A model generated the notes under the pieces. It did no database searches and had not been told where the DNA came from. It saw only the letters and a program-made list of their open reading frames with translations. The position numbers and the translations under genes are program-made. Below, in pieces: positions 38,636-48,141 of a DNA stretch of 64,000 bases (the first letter of the stretch is position 1; each line of letters opens with the position of its first letter). Source of the stretch: Gilliamella sp. wkB7 (GTDB taxonomy: Bacteria > Pseudomonadota > Gammaproteobacteria > Enterobacterales > Orbaceae); NCBI RefSeq assembly GCF_001693435.1, contig NZ_CM004509.1:2604001-2668000 (forward strand). The letters run 5' to 3'.

Positions 38636-39250
38636 TTACTCTATATTTGCAAACTTATGCGTTTGAATACTGAGTAGCCACTTGTTGTCGTTGCGGTTTT
38701 GGTTAATCTTGCCAAGTAATTCAATTGTTTCAAACATATTAAATTTATCATTTTTTTCGCAAGGAGAAAGATAATAACGTTTTGCTTGAATATTTTGTTC
38801 AATATATTGGCAAAAAGGAAGAAAGTCCACATGATTTTCGGCAACAATTCGCACTTCACTTGCAGTCGGTTGTACGATTTTTTGATATCGTGCTTGATAG
38901 CAAAATTTTGGGCTAAGGGCGATATAGTCAATTAGAGGATCGACTTTACCTAATCCATTACTTTCAATAGCAATATAGTAACCAGCCTGTTTTAGTGGTA
39001 AAAGTAATTCTGGTAGCGCTTTAACCATAGTAGGTTCGCCACCGGTAATAATGATGTTTTTGCTCGTATATTGTTTAACTTTCGTCAATAACTGCTCTAA
39101 TGTAAAACGGGTGTATTGGCGAAAGTTAGTATCGCACCAAACGCAATTTAAATTACAACCAGCAAAACGAATAAAAATAGCAGGCATGCCTGTGTTGTAA
39201 CCTTCGCCCTGTAATGATTCGAAGATTTCAACAATGCGAAATTCTGTCAT
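38636..39250 (-). CDS. queE: 7-carboxy-7-deazaguanine synthase
   Basis: QueE is a radical SAM enzyme that contracts 6-carboxytetrahydropterin to 7-carboxy-7-deazaguanine for queuosine. The 204-residue protein has LQGEGYNTGMPAIFIRFAGC with the cluster cysteines C32, C36 and C39 (CNLNCVWC; the CxxxCxxC spacing), and ITGGEPTM for SAM. Its ATG overlaps the queD stop by four bases (ATGA), so translation is coupled. A preQ1-I-like element precedes the operon. Confidence 0.95.
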   Translation of the reverse strand: MTEFRIVEIFESLQGEGYNTGMPAIFIRFAGCNLNCVWCDTNFRQYTRFTLEQLLTKVKQYTSKNIIITGGEPTMVKALPELLLPLKQAGYYIAIESNGLGKVDPLIDYIALSPKFCYQARYQKIVQPTASEVRIVAENHVDFLPFCQYIEQNIQAKRYYLSPCEKNDKFNMFETIELLGKINQNRNDNKWLLSIQTHKFANIE

Positions 39251-39675
39251 TTTTCGCTCCGATGATACTCACAGTAAGATGTTGGGGTTTCCCAGAGTTT
39301 GATCATTGAGATGGGTAAATATTGTGACAGACAATCAAAAATATATTTACTCATACCTTCGGCAGTTGTACGACAAGGAAAGGCGAAGATTTTGCGATTC
39401 ATCTCTTTTAATAATGAAGCAATACGGCACTCATTAGGATTATTTTGATTATATAGATAAGCATGATCGAGAGGATCAACAATATGCTGTTTCACTATTG
39501 CTTTTAAATCAGCATAATCCATCACCATATCAGCGCTAGAACCGTTATCTATTAGATCCCCTTCAATTTCGACTAATAAGCGATAAGTATGACCGTGCAG
39601 GTTGTGACATTTTTTGTTGTGCCCATCTAACATATGACAAGCATCGAATTGAAATTCTTTAGCAATTTTGAACAT
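39247..39675 (-). CDS. queD: 6-carboxy-5,6,7,8-tetrahydropterin synthase
   Basis: QueD turns dihydroneopterin triphosphate into 6-carboxytetrahydropterin, the substrate of QueE. The 142-residue protein has zinc ligands H14, H27 and H29 in ACHMLDGHNKKCHNLHGHTY, catalytic C23, and TTAEGMSKYIFD. It is first in the queDE operon. Only eight bases separate the ATG from the 3' tail of a preQ1-I-like riboswitch that includes its ribosome site. Confidence 0.95.
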   Translation of the reverse strand: MFKIAKEFQFDACHMLDGHNKKCHNLHGHTYRLLVEIEGDLIDNGSSADMVMDYADLKAIVKQHIVDPLDHAYLYNQNNPNECRIASLLKEMNRKIFAFPCRTTAEGMSKYIFDCLSQYLPISMIKLWETPTSYCEYHRSEK

Positions 39676-39683
39676 GTATAATT

Positions 39684-39719
39684 CCTAGTTTTTTTTCGTG
39701 GGATGGATTACGAACCACG
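39684..39719 (-). promoter_or_regulatory. PreQ1-I-like riboswitch before queDE
   Basis: On the minus strand the element reads CGTGG, TTCGTAATCCATC, CCACG, then AAAAAAAACTAGG. This is a 5-bp P1 stem, a pyrimidine-started loop and the A-rich tail ending ACTAGG that characterises class I preQ1 aptamers. The tail holds the AGGA ribosome site of queD eight bases before the ATG, so ligand binding should block translation. The loop-tail pseudoknot pairing is less clear than in the Bacillus type. Confidence 0.75.
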
Positions 39720-39912
39720 GTTAGACCACCTAACAAAATAGAGCGGCTAATATAATGGATTAATGCTTAATTGTCATCTTACAATTGTTATTCCGAGCAA
39801 TATTTATTACACTAACGGTGTAAAATTGAACGTTTATATTTTGCTTATTTCAACAACAGAATATAAATTAATTTTATTGTCGATTTTTTGTAAAAAATTT
39901 TCATAAAAAACT

Positions 39913-39940
39913 CTTGAAATTTATCTTTCCACACTCATTT
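39913..39940 (+). promoter_or_regulatory. Sigma-32-type heat-shock promoter of clpB
   Basis: CTTGAAA at 39913-39919 and CTCATTT at 39934-39940 with a 14-base spacer match the sigma-32 consensus (CTTGAAA and CCCATnT) with one mismatch. It lies ~70 bp upstream of the clpB start codon. Confidence 0.75.
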
Positions 39941-40009
39941 AGTAATCATGCAAATGGTTTATCTGCTTAAAGCATTTAAGCCAAATCTATTGCTCAGGAG
40001 ATAGTTAAT

Positions 40010-42580
40010 ATGAGGTTAGATAAACTCACTAATAAATTCCAACAAGCTTTAGCTGATGCACAATCATTAGCATTAGGTAAAGATAATCAATATATAGAAC
40101 CAGTCCATGTTTTATCCGCTATGCTTAACCAAGAAGGTAGCAGTGTCAAGCCTTTACTGGCAGCGGCTGGTGCTAATGTAGCAATGTTACAGCAAGAATT
40201 AAATCAAGCTATTGATCGATTGCCACAAGTCCAAGGCGTGGGTGGTGAAGTTATTCCATCACAAGAATTTGTCCGCGTTTTAAATCTTTGTGACAAATTA
40301 GCACAAAAAAATGGCGATAGTTATATCTCGTCTGAACTCTTTATCTTAGCGGCTTTAGACGAAAAGGGTAGTCTTAGTGATATTCTTAAAAAATCAGGGA
40401 TCACAAAAGACAGATTAAATCAGGCCGTAAGTCAAGTAAGAGGAAGTGATAACGTGAACGATGCCAATGCCGAAGATCAACGTGGTGCGTTGAAAAAATA
40501 TACCATTGATTTAACCGAGCGTGCTGAACAGGGTAAGCTCGATCCAGTAATTGGGCGTGATGAAGAAATTCGCCGTACAATTCAAGTATTACAACGTCGT
40601 ACTAAAAATAATCCAGTGTTAATCGGTGAGCCTGGTGTGGGTAAAACAGCAATTGTTGAAGGACTTGCACAACGCATTGTAAACCGTGAAGTACCAGAAG
40701 GATTACGTAATAAGCGCGTATTGTCTTTAGATATGGGTGCTTTAATTGCTGGCGCTAAATATCGAGGTGAATTTGAAGAACGCTTAAAAGCCGTTTTAAA
40801 AGATTTAGCCAAAGAAGAAGGGCGCATTATTTTATTTATTGATGAAATCCATACCATGGTCGGTGCAGGTAAAAGTGATGGCGCAATGGATGCAGGTAAT
40901 ATGTTAAAACCTGCTTTAGCTCGCGGCGAATTACATTGTGTTGGCGCAACAACGTTAGATGAATACCGTCAATATATTGAAAAAGATCCCGCTTTAGAGC
41001 GTCGATTCCAAAAAGTGTATGTGGCTGAACCAACTGTTGAAGACACCATTGCTATCTTGCGTGGTTTAAAAGAACGTTATGAATTACATCACCATGTACA
41101 AATTACCGATCCGGCAATTGTGGCGGCAGCAACGTTATCGCATCGTTATATTTCCGATCGTATGCTTCCTGATAAAGCCATTGACTTAATTGATGAAGCT
41201 GCATCGAGTATTCGTATGCAAATGGATTCAAAACCTGAATCATTAGATCGACTTGAACGCCGTATTATTCAGCTTAAACTTGAGCAACAAGCTCTTAAAA
41301 AAGAGTCTGATGATGCGAGTAAAAAACGACTAGAGATGCTAAACGATGAACTTGCTGAGAAAGAAAAAGAGTATGCGTCACTTGAAGAAGAGTGGAAGTC
41401 AGAGAAGGCTGCTGTTTCTGGTACTCAGACAATCAAAGCTGAGTTGGAAAAAGCACGTACTGAAATAGAACAAGCTCGCCGTGCTGGTGATCTTAATAAA
41501 ATGTCAGAGCTTCAATATGGCAAAATACCAGAACTTGAGAAAAAACTAGCATCAGCAACACAGCTTGAAGGCAAGACTATGAAGTTATTGCGTAATAAAG
41601 TCACCGATAACGAAATTGCCGAAGTATTATCTAAAGCAACCGGTATTCCTGTTTCAAGAATGCTGGAAAGTGAAAAAGATAAATTATTACATATGGAAGA
41701 TGCGTTACATAAACGTGTGATTGGTCAAGACGAAGCCGTTGTTGCGGTAGCCAATGCAATTCGTCGTAGTCGAGCAGGATTGTCTGATCCAAATAAACCA
41801 ATTGGCTCTTTCTTATTCTTGGGTCCAACGGGTGTTGGTAAAACTGAACTTTGTAAAGCTTTGGCTAACTTTATGTTTGATAGCGAAGATGCAATGGTCA
41901 GAATCGATATGTCCGAGTTTATGGAAAAACACTCTGTAGCACGTTTAATTGGTGCGCCTCCAGGATATGTAGGATATGAAGAGGGCGGTTATTTGACTGA
42001 AGCCGTAAGACGTCGTCCTTATTCAGTCATTTTGTTGGATGAAGTCGAAAAAGCACATCCGGATGTCTTTAATATTTTATTACAAGTATTAGATGATGGA
42101 CGCTTAACCGATGGACAAGGGCGTACGGTTGATTTTCGTAATACCGTTATTATCATGACATCTAACTTAGGCTCTGATTTGATTCAAGGTCAAGTTGAGT
42201 TAAGCTATGATGAAATGAAAGCATTAGTAATGACGGTTGTAACTAAACACTTTAGACCAGAATTCATTAATCGTATTGATGAAACGGTGGTATTCCATCC
42301 ACTTGGTCAAGAAAATATCAAAGCGATTGCGAAAATCCAATTAGCGCATGTTGAAAAACGCTTAGATGAACGTGGTTACCAATTGGATATTTCTGATGCT
42401 GCGTTAGAACAACTTGCTAAAGTTGGTTTTGATCCAATTTATGGTGCAAGACCGTTAAAACGAGCAATACAACAAGAGATTGAAAATCCATTAGCGCAAC
42501 AAATACTATCTGGTAAGTTAGTTCCAGGTAAGACCATCCATCTTGATTTACAAGGTGATGAAATTGTAGCTAAACAATAA
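40010..42580 (+). CDS. clpB: Disaggregase chaperone ClpB
   Basis: ClpB is a hexameric AAA+ protein that extracts polypeptides from aggregates together with DnaK. The 856-residue protein has the N-terminal Clp domain (1-145), NBD1 with Walker A GEPGVGKT (~205) and the arginine-rich [10 protein letters not shown] segment, the coiled-coil M domain (~400-530) that separates ClpB from ClpA, and NBD2 with GPTGVGKT (~604) and the DEVEKAH Walker B. It ends without ClpP-binding IGL/F loop, as expected. AGGAG lies seven bases before the ATG. A sigma-32-type promoter precedes it. Confidence 0.98.
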   Translation: MRLDKLTNKFQQALADAQSLALGKDNQYIEPVHVLSAMLNQEGSSVKPLLAAAGANVAMLQQELNQAIDRLPQVQGVGGEVIPSQEFVRVLNLCDKLAQKNGDSYISSELFILAALDEKGSLSDILKKSGITKDRLNQAVSQVRGSDNVNDANAEDQRGALKKYTIDLTERAEQGKLDPVIGRDEEIRRTIQVLQRRTKNNPVLIGEPGVGKTAIVEGLAQRIVNREVPEGLRNKRVLSLDMGALIAGAKYRGEFEERLKAVLKDLAKEEGRIILFIDEIHTMVGAGKSDGAMDAGNMLKPALARGELHCVGATTLDEYRQYIEKDPALERRFQKVYVAEPTVEDTIAILRGLKERYELHHHVQITDPAIVAAATLSHRYISDRMLPDKAIDLIDEAASSIRMQMDSKPESLDRLERRIIQLKLEQQALKKESDDASKKRLEMLNDELAEKEKEYASLEEEWKSEKAAVSGTQTIKAELEKARTEIEQARRAGDLNKMSELQYGKIPELEKKLASATQLEGKTMKLLRNKVTDNEIAEVLSKATGIPVSRMLESEKDKLLHMEDALHKRVIGQDEAVVAVANAIRRSRAGLSDPNKPIGSFLFLGPTGVGKTELCKALANFMFDSEDAMVRIDMSEFMEKHSVARLIGAPPGYVGYEEGGYLTEAVRRRPYSVILLDEVEKAHPDVFNILLQVLDDGRLTDGQGRTVDFRNTVIIMTSNLGSDLIQGQVELSYDEMKALVMTVVTKHFRPEFINRIDETVVFHPLGQENIKAIAKIQLAHVEKRLDERGYQLDISDAALEQLAKVGFDPIYGARPLKRAIQQEIENPLAQQILSGKLVPGKTIHLDLQGDEIVAKQ

Positions 42581-42600
42581 TATCTTTAACACTTGAAAAA

Positions 42601-42627
42601 GCCGACCTTCAAATGGTCGGTTTTTTT
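42601..42627 (+). terminator. Terminator of clpB
   Basis: A CCGACC / GGTCGG stem with a seven-base loop is followed by seven T, 20 bp after the clpB stop. Confidence 0.93.
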
Positions 42628-43005
42628 ATAGTTAATCCCCTGAGTTTTGTATTCCTATTAGAAATTTAACTTAAATAATCGGGATAACCTACAATCTATT
42701 ACACATTTCATATCAGTAAACTCTTATCTACTTTAGTTGTAATACCATTTATTAGTTGCTACTTGGATTGAATACATCCTTCATTACCATTTTGTAAAAT
42801 TGTTTAGATTTATGTTTTTCTAAATTTGATCACGAGACTAAAAAGTTAATTTGCTTTGTCAGATAAGGTGTTTTTATCACATATGTTTTAATAATTATTT
42901 TAAGAGGAATAAGTTAATTCAATCTTGCTTAATATTGCACAATATTGCATAATCTATCATATTGAATTGTTATTACTCTAAATGTAAAGTTGTAAGGAAA
43001 ATGAA
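42628..43005. other. Upstream region of the HAD phosphatase gene
   Basis: This is non-coding. Near 42928-42955 the half-site ATATTGCA occurs twice in tandem, bounded by ATTCAAT (42916) and ATTGAAT (42961). It resembles an operator. A DeoR-family regulator gene lies just beyond the phosphatase, which makes it a candidate binder. Confidence 0.35.
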
Positions 43006-43809
43006 ATGATTAAATTAATTATCAGTGATTTAGATGGAACATTTTTAAATAAACAAGGTGATTATGATCGTGAGTTATTTGCTCGGATTTATCAGAAAAT
43101 GGTGCATAATGATGTTCATTTTGTTGCTTGTACAGGTAAACAGTGTGAAAGAGTCGAAGAGCTGTTTGGTGATTATAGCGATAAAATCTGGATTGTTGGA
43201 GATAGTGCAACTGCAATCAAATATAATGGTGAATTTATTTATCGATCTTTTCTGCGTAATGAGTTGGGACAAGAAATAATTAAAACCTTAAAACAGACTG
43301 GTATCGATCATGTGATTGTTGCTTGTACAGAAAAAGGTGCGGTGCTTGAAGCCGATACTCCTGAATACTTGAAACAAAAAATGAGACAATCTTATACCAA
43401 TATTTTAGAAGTTGATGACCTTAGTGCTGTTACTGATGATTTTGTTAAAATTACAGTTTATGACGAAAACGAGCGTTGTCCTGAAATTCGTCCTCACTTA
43501 ACCCCTTATGAAAATGAAACCTACATAGTTGTGTCCGAAGCGGCATGGATAGATATTACTGAGCAAAATGTACATAAAGGAAATACTATAAAGAAATTAC
43601 AGCAGATTCTTGATGTTAGTTATCAACAGACTATGGCTTTTGGTGATGGTTATAATGATATTGAACTACTAGAACAAGCTGAATACAGTTTTGCTATGCG
43701 TAATGCTTTTGATGATACTAAAGCCGTGGCAAAATTTATAACCGGTTTTAACACCGAGAGTGCAGTGTTAAAAACGATTGAATTAATGTTAGCATTACAA
43801 GAAAAATAG
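43006..43809 (+). CDS. Cof-type HAD-IIB sugar-phosphate phosphatase (YbiV-like)
   Basis: The 267-residue HAD protein has motif I DLDGTFL (nucleophile Asp 9), motif II ACTGK, the cap domain (~85-190) and motif IV FGDGYNDIELL. This layout and the YSFAMRNA segment match the Cof/YbiV group, which hydrolyse sugar phosphates such as fructose 1-phosphate or ribose 5-phosphate. AAGGAAA stands just before the ATG. It is convergent with a DeoR-type regulator 31 bp away. Such pairs often control sugar-phosphate metabolism, but no kinase or transporter is linked here. Confidence 0.85.
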   Translation: MIKLIISDLDGTFLNKQGDYDRELFARIYQKMVHNDVHFVACTGKQCERVEELFGDYSDKIWIVGDSATAIKYNGEFIYRSFLRNELGQEIIKTLKQTGIDHVIVACTEKGAVLEADTPEYLKQKMRQSYTNILEVDDLSAVTDDFVKITVYDENERCPEIRPHLTPYENETYIVVSEAAWIDITEQNVHKGNTIKKLQQILDVSYQQTMAFGDGYNDIELLEQAEYSFAMRNAFDDTKAVAKFITGFNTESAVLKTIELMLALQEK

Positions 43810-43840
43810 TATTATCAGTAGATAGTTTGTTTTTGTATTT

Positions 43841-44605
43841 TTAAACAATTTCTAAATGCAAATTGAGGTTGTGAAAACCATCAATTTTTGATTGCTTACT
43901 CGCAACAATGATATCTATTTCTTCGCAAGTTGCCACTTTATAGCGTGCAACTTGTAAAACCTTATCGGCAATGACGGCTGCGACAACTTGGTTGCTTTGG
44001 GCAATGACCTCTTTTTTAAAACAGGCATCTTCATAATAAACTGCGCTCAAACCTGCTTGAGGATCGAGTCCACACACACCAATAAATGTTTGATCAAAAA
44101 CCATATTATGTATTTGATTTACAGTATCAGATCCCATAGTACTGCCAGTTTGTGGGTTTATTTTACCGCCAAGTAATATCAATTCGCCATTGGTGCGACT
44201 ACTAAGTAATGATGCTATTTGCGGTGAATTGGTAACAATAGTTAATTCTAGGTCATTAGGGATATATTCTGCCATGGCTAAATAAGTGGAGCCTGCATCA
44301 ATAAAGATACACGTGTTCGCTTTGATTAACTCAGCACAACGCTTGGCGACGGATGACTTTTCGGCAACACTTTGTGTCATTCTTGTTTCAAAGCTTGCTG
44401 ATTGTTTTAAATGACTGACTGCACCACCATATACTCTTTTGCAGATTCCATCTCGCGCAAGTTTTTGTAAATCTCGACGAATGGTATGCTCTGAAACACC
44501 CAGTAATTTAATCAAATCAGCGCTTACGACTCGACCATTTTCGTTTAATAACTGTTGAATATAAGATTGTCGTTGTTCAGGAAATGCATCGTAATCAATC
44601 ATCAT
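43841..44605 (-). CDS. DeoR/GlpR-family transcriptional regulator
   Basis: A 254-residue regulator with an N-terminal DeoR winged HTH (about 10-60; VVSADLIKLLGVSEHTIRRDL, KRVYGGAV) and a C-terminal sugar-phosphate sensor domain (IFIDAGSTYLAMAEYI, VTNSPQIASLL, LLGGKINPQTGSTMG). These proteins repress sugar genes until a phosphorylated sugar binds. The ATG at 44605 has GGAG six bases upstream; longer frames start on TTG without a site. The start overlaps the upstream exported-protein gene by 11 bp, suggesting co-transcription. The target may be the HAD phosphatase next to it. Confidence 0.85.
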   Translation of the reverse strand: MMIDYDAFPEQRQSYIQQLLNENGRVVSADLIKLLGVSEHTIRRDLQKLARDGICKRVYGGAVSHLKQSASFETRMTQSVAEKSSVAKRCAELIKANTCIFIDAGSTYLAMAEYIPNDLELTIVTNSPQIASLLSSRTNGELILLGGKINPQTGSTMGSDTVNQIHNMVFDQTFIGVCGLDPQAGLSAVYYEDACFKKEVIAQSNQVVAAVIADKVLQVARYKVATCEEIDIIVASKQSKIDGFHNLNLHLEIV

Positions 44606-45731
44606 ATACAACTCCATCAACTAATTTACCTTTATCCCAAGCCATATTCTTGTGATATATATTATCTTCGCCTATATAGTGTGGATTTTCAAAAATGATA
44701 TTATTTCGTTTTAATAAGCAGGCATTGTATTCATTTTCGGTACATTGACGGCTTACGTTAGTATCAAAGTAATGTGTCTGGCATTGATTTTTTTTATGAA
44801 TATAGTGTTTATTCCTATAGTGATAAACACTATCAATTTGGATAATAATTTTTTGCTCATTTTCGTCATAATCATAACATCTTTTTGTGCCAGTTGCTGA
44901 TTTGTCTTTGTTGTTGAAATAGATGTTACTTCCCCACAAGTTTGTCGCTTTAAACTTACCATTGTCATTGAGATAATAGTCATAGTTATCGCCCAATCTG
45001 GCATTAAAATGATACTTTTTAATAGCTAAATCAGGTTCACCATCAAAGTTAATATCTTGCATGATAATACTGTTAAATTTGTTGTAACTGTAATTTAAAT
45101 TTTGTATATGTTGCAGTAGTTTATGATTTTTTTTATTGTAAACATTAATACCAACTAACTTAATTTTATCATTTTTCTGCTTTGACAAAACGGCCGTAAA
45201 ATAGAGCTTGTCTAGAGATTCTAATTGTAATAACTCAATCTGATTAAATTCTGTATTAGGTTGGTCATTGATTACAAATTGTTTTTGCAATACTACGGAG
45301 TATTGTTGATCATTTTTCCCATCGAACCAATAACCATTTAATGTTTCAGGCAAAAATTTTTGATCGTCAGCTGGTTCAATGTGCATGTTAATAAATTTAA
45401 AATAGTGACTTGAATCTTTAACTTTTATTTTATGCGCAATATTATCAAGATAGATATCTTGATTATCATACAAAACTAAACTGGTAGGATGATCGTCTTC
45501 AGTACATGAGCGAATAAATTCACATTCAGCTGATAAAACATTAAGTTGTTGTTCAGGATCATTTTGATAAACCCAAAAACCTTTATTAACCTGATTTTTA
45601 TTCAGCTCATTTAATGTGGATTCTAAATATAACATAATTGGGTTGTCGGCAATGTAACCTTTATAAGCATAAATAGAACTTAATGCAGGGAAAGATATTA
45701 TTAATAATAAGCTAATTAGCAAATTTCTCAT
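44595..45731 (-). CDS. Exported protein of unknown function with Asp-rich FG-GAP-like motif
   Basis: The 378-residue product has a clear signal peptide (1-22, LLISLLLIISFPALSSIYA). It is then rich in Asn, Tyr, Lys and Asp. The segment QDINFDGEPDLAI near 235 is a DxNxDGxxD calcium-binding-like turn, as found in FG-GAP and dockerin-like repeats and in the XAC2610 family. Four cysteines in the C-terminal quarter may form disulfides. I do not recognise the family. It overlaps the DeoR gene start by 11 bp. Confidence 0.6.
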   Translation of the reverse strand: MRNLLISLLLIISFPALSSIYAYKGYIADNPIMLYLESTLNELNKNQVNKGFWVYQNDPEQQLNVLSAECEFIRSCTEDDHPTSLVLYDNQDIYLDNIAHKIKVKDSSHYFKFINMHIEPADDQKFLPETLNGYWFDGKNDQQYSVVLQKQFVINDQPNTEFNQIELLQLESLDKLYFTAVLSKQKNDKIKLVGINVYNKKNHKLLQHIQNLNYSYNKFNSIIMQDINFDGEPDLAIKKYHFNARLGDNYDYYLNDNGKFKATNLWGSNIYFNNKDKSATGTKRCYDYDENEQKIIIQIDSVYHYRNKHYIHKKNQCQTHYFDTNVSRQCTENEYNACLLKRNNIIFENPHYIGEDNIYHKNMAWDKGKLVDGVVYDD

Positions 45732-46077
45732 TTTATTGGTTTATTTATTGATTATTCTATTTTTTAATTATGTCACAGTATAATGTCTTAAGTAATTTTG
45801 TACAGTTAAATTCAAACGTTAAATGCTAATGGTGATAGCCTAAGCTATACTCATTTCTTTTTATTTTACTGATTACTATGTTTTATATTATTTATTGATG
45901 AATGTTAATTGTTGATAATACTTAGTTAAGTCGAATCTTAAACAATTATAAATATCTAACAATTTATTTATATCCTTAAATATTTAATCAGTAATAATGC
46001 ATGTTTTCAGCAATTTTAGTTAAGCCGATTGATTATCTTATGTTAGTAAAATAGTTCAGACTAATCTTTTTAATTAG
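45732..46077. other. Intergenic region between ogt and the exported protein gene
   Basis: 346 bp of AT-rich sequence holds the promoter of the exported protein gene. I see no gene, operator or strong terminator. A short ACTAATC / AATTAGT hairpin overlaps the ogt stop. Confidence 0.4.
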
Positions 46078-46617
46078 TTAAAGTGCGGTTCCTCTTGTTG
46101 GAATAAAAAATTGAGAAGTATCTATATTTTCCAATTTAAGTAAGGTAATTTTTTTATCAATTCCGCCTGCATACCCAGTCAAATTACCTTTAGCCCCAAT
46201 TACTCGATGACACGGAATGATAATTGATATTGGATTATGACCTACTGCTCCACCAACAGCTTGGCTAGACATGCTTGCGGTATTGGTTTTTTGCATGATC
46301 TGTTTTGCGATGTCGCCATAGGTAATCACTTGACCATAAGGAATTTGGCATAAAATATCCCAAACTAAATGTCGAAAAGGAGTACCATGTGGTGCTAAGG
46401 GTAGTGTTTCAATAGTCGGTTTTTTACCATTAAAGTAGTTATCAAGCCACCGCTTAGTTATATTAAATATGGGTAAATTTGGTTGATACTGTTTTTGATC
46501 ATGTACGATTTGTCCAAAATATTTTTGGCCTTCGATCCACACTCCAACCAATTTATTTTGCTGACTAGCTAGTGTGATTAGTCCCATTGGAGAACAATAG
46601 GTGTCTAGATAAAACAT
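46078..46617 (-). CDS. ogt: Methylated-DNA--protein-cysteine methyltransferase
   Basis: It repairs O6-methylguanine by irreversible transfer of the methyl group to its own cysteine. The 179-residue protein has the N-terminal ribonuclease-like domain, the HTH stretch PYGQVITYGDIAKQI, and the active site IIPCHRVIGAKGNLTGYAGG. Length and start resemble Ogt rather than the longer Ada C-terminal form. AAGGA lies five bases before the ATG at 46617; upstream codons in frame lack a site. The gene is divergent from the MHS transporter. Confidence 0.93.
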   Translation of the reverse strand: MFYLDTYCSPMGLITLASQQNKLVGVWIEGQKYFGQIVHDQKQYQPNLPIFNITKRWLDNYFNGKKPTIETLPLAPHGTPFRHLVWDILCQIPYGQVITYGDIAKQIMQKTNTASMSSQAVGGAVGHNPISIIIPCHRVIGAKGNLTGYAGGIDKKITLLKLENIDTSQFFIPTRGTAL

Positions 46618-46790
46618 AGCTATCCTTATTAAGTAAATTATTAGGTAAAGGTGCACAAATTCTATTATAGCGACTTCTTATATTATGCATATGGTTATTA
46701 CTTTTTTTATTGAATATGTAAAAAGTATTAACTCTGACTATAATGTATTTAACGACTTTTAAAATAACAATAATGTTGAAAGGATGGATT

Positions 46791-48077
46791 ATGGATTCAA
46801 ACACTAAACCTGCTAACTCGATGTCTCGTGTTGCTTTAGCCAGTTTTATCGGCACTGCGATTGAGTTTTATGACTTTTATATTTATGCAACAGCCGCTGC
46901 CTTAGTTATTGGACCGGTATTTTTCCCTGACAGTTCACCATCTGCTCAGGCGTTACAATCTTTTGCTACTTTTGGTATAGCCTTTGTTGCCCGTCCAATT
47001 GGCGCCATTTTATTTGGGCACTTTGGTGACAAAATAGGGCGTAAGTCAACCTTGGTGTTTTCCCTTATATTAATGGGTGTGGCAACGACTGGGATTGGAT
47101 TATTACCGAGTTATAGTGCTATTGGTTTTTGGGCACCGTTTTTGCTGTGTATTTTAAGACTTGCACAAGGATTAGGGCTTGGTGGTGAGTGGGGTGGGGC
47201 AGCATTGCTGGCAACTGAAAATGCTCCACAAAATAAGAGAGCATTGTTTGGCATGTTTCCTCAGTTAGGACCATCGGTTGGTTTTTTATTATCTAATGGT
47301 GTGTTTTTGCTGGTCACTTTATCACTCTCTAATGAACAATTTTTACAATGGGGATGGCGAATTCCGTTTTTATTAAGTGCAGTATTGGTGATTATTGGTT
47401 TATATGTGCGTTTAAAAATTGTTGAAAGTCCCATTTTTGCCAAAGCATTGCGCAGCAAACAGCAAGTTAAAGTTCCTGCGTTTAACATCTTTGTTCATCA
47501 TTGGAAAGCTTTGACATTAGGTTCATTTTCAATGGTAGGTTGTTATACTTTATTTTATATAACTACTGCATTTTTATTACAATATGGCACTAAATATCTA
47601 GGTATTGCTAAAGGTCATTTTTTAGGTTTTTTATGTGTTGCCATTGTTTTTATGGCAATAGCGACTCCAATTTCTGCTCGTTTAAGTGATAAATATGGGC
47701 GTAAACCTGTGCTTGTTATTGGCTTGTTATTCGTCGCATTATCAGGCACAGTTATGACGCAGTTTATGGCAAGTGGTTCAGAACTATTGGTCTTGATCTA
47801 TTTATCTCTTGAGCTGTTTTTAATGGGCATGGTGTTTGCCCCTATGGGCGCCTTTTTGCCCGAAATTTTTCCAACCAATGTACGTTATACGGGGTCTTCG
47901 GCCGCTTACAGTATTGGCGGTATTTTAGGGGCGTCTATTGCACCTATTATAGCCAATTATTTGGTAGCAAATGGTGATTTATCTTGGGTGGGGTATTATG
48001 TTGCCGTTGCTTCAATCATCAGTATTTGTGCAACATTACTCATAAAAGAGACTTTAAACAGTGATTTTACTCAATAG
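46791..48077 (+). CDS. MHS-family MFS transporter (YhjE/ShiA/ProP group)
   Basis: The 428-residue inner-membrane protein shows the metabolite:H+ symporter signatures: IGTAIEFYDFYIYATAAALV at the first helix, FGHFGDKIGRK in loop 2-3, LGLGGEWGGAALLATENAP, and SDKYGRKPVL in loop 8-9. Substrates in this group include shikimate, proline/betaine, citrate and alpha-ketoglutarate; none can be chosen here. The ATG at 46791 has AAAGGA six to seven bases upstream. It ends at a strong terminator (48094-48111). Confidence 0.85.
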   Translation: MDSNTKPANSMSRVALASFIGTAIEFYDFYIYATAAALVIGPVFFPDSSPSAQALQSFATFGIAFVARPIGAILFGHFGDKIGRKSTLVFSLILMGVATTGIGLLPSYSAIGFWAPFLLCILRLAQGLGLGGEWGGAALLATENAPQNKRALFGMFPQLGPSVGFLLSNGVFLLVTLSLSNEQFLQWGWRIPFLLSAVLVIIGLYVRLKIVESPIFAKALRSKQQVKVPAFNIFVHHWKALTLGSFSMVGCYTLFYITTAFLLQYGTKYLGIAKGHFLGFLCVAIVFMAIATPISARLSDKYGRKPVLVIGLLFVALSGTVMTQFMASGSELLVLIYLSLELFLMGMVFAPMGAFLPEIFPTNVRYTGSSAAYSIGGILGASIAPIIANYLVANGDLSWVGYYVAVASIISICATLLIKETLNSDFTQ

Positions 48078-48093
48078 TGATTAAAAATAAAAA

Positions 48094-48116
48094 GACTCAC
48101 CTTGGTGAGTCTTCTT
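48094..48116. terminator. Terminator between MHS transporter and histidine phosphatase genes
   Basis: GACTCACC TT GGTGAGTC is followed by TTCTTTT on the plus strand and has AAAAA on the other side. It can therefore end both convergent transcripts. Confidence 0.88.
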
Positions 48117-48141
48117 TTATGGTATTTAGTTCTTGTTACAA

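Noticed and set aside
38525..38645. Open minus-strand stretch past queE (reads LFKEVHCFSYHLDVQEEDED)
   Set aside because: It looks protein-like but has no start codon, is closed upstream by a TAG inside queE, and is only ~43 codons. At most an unidentifiable remnant.
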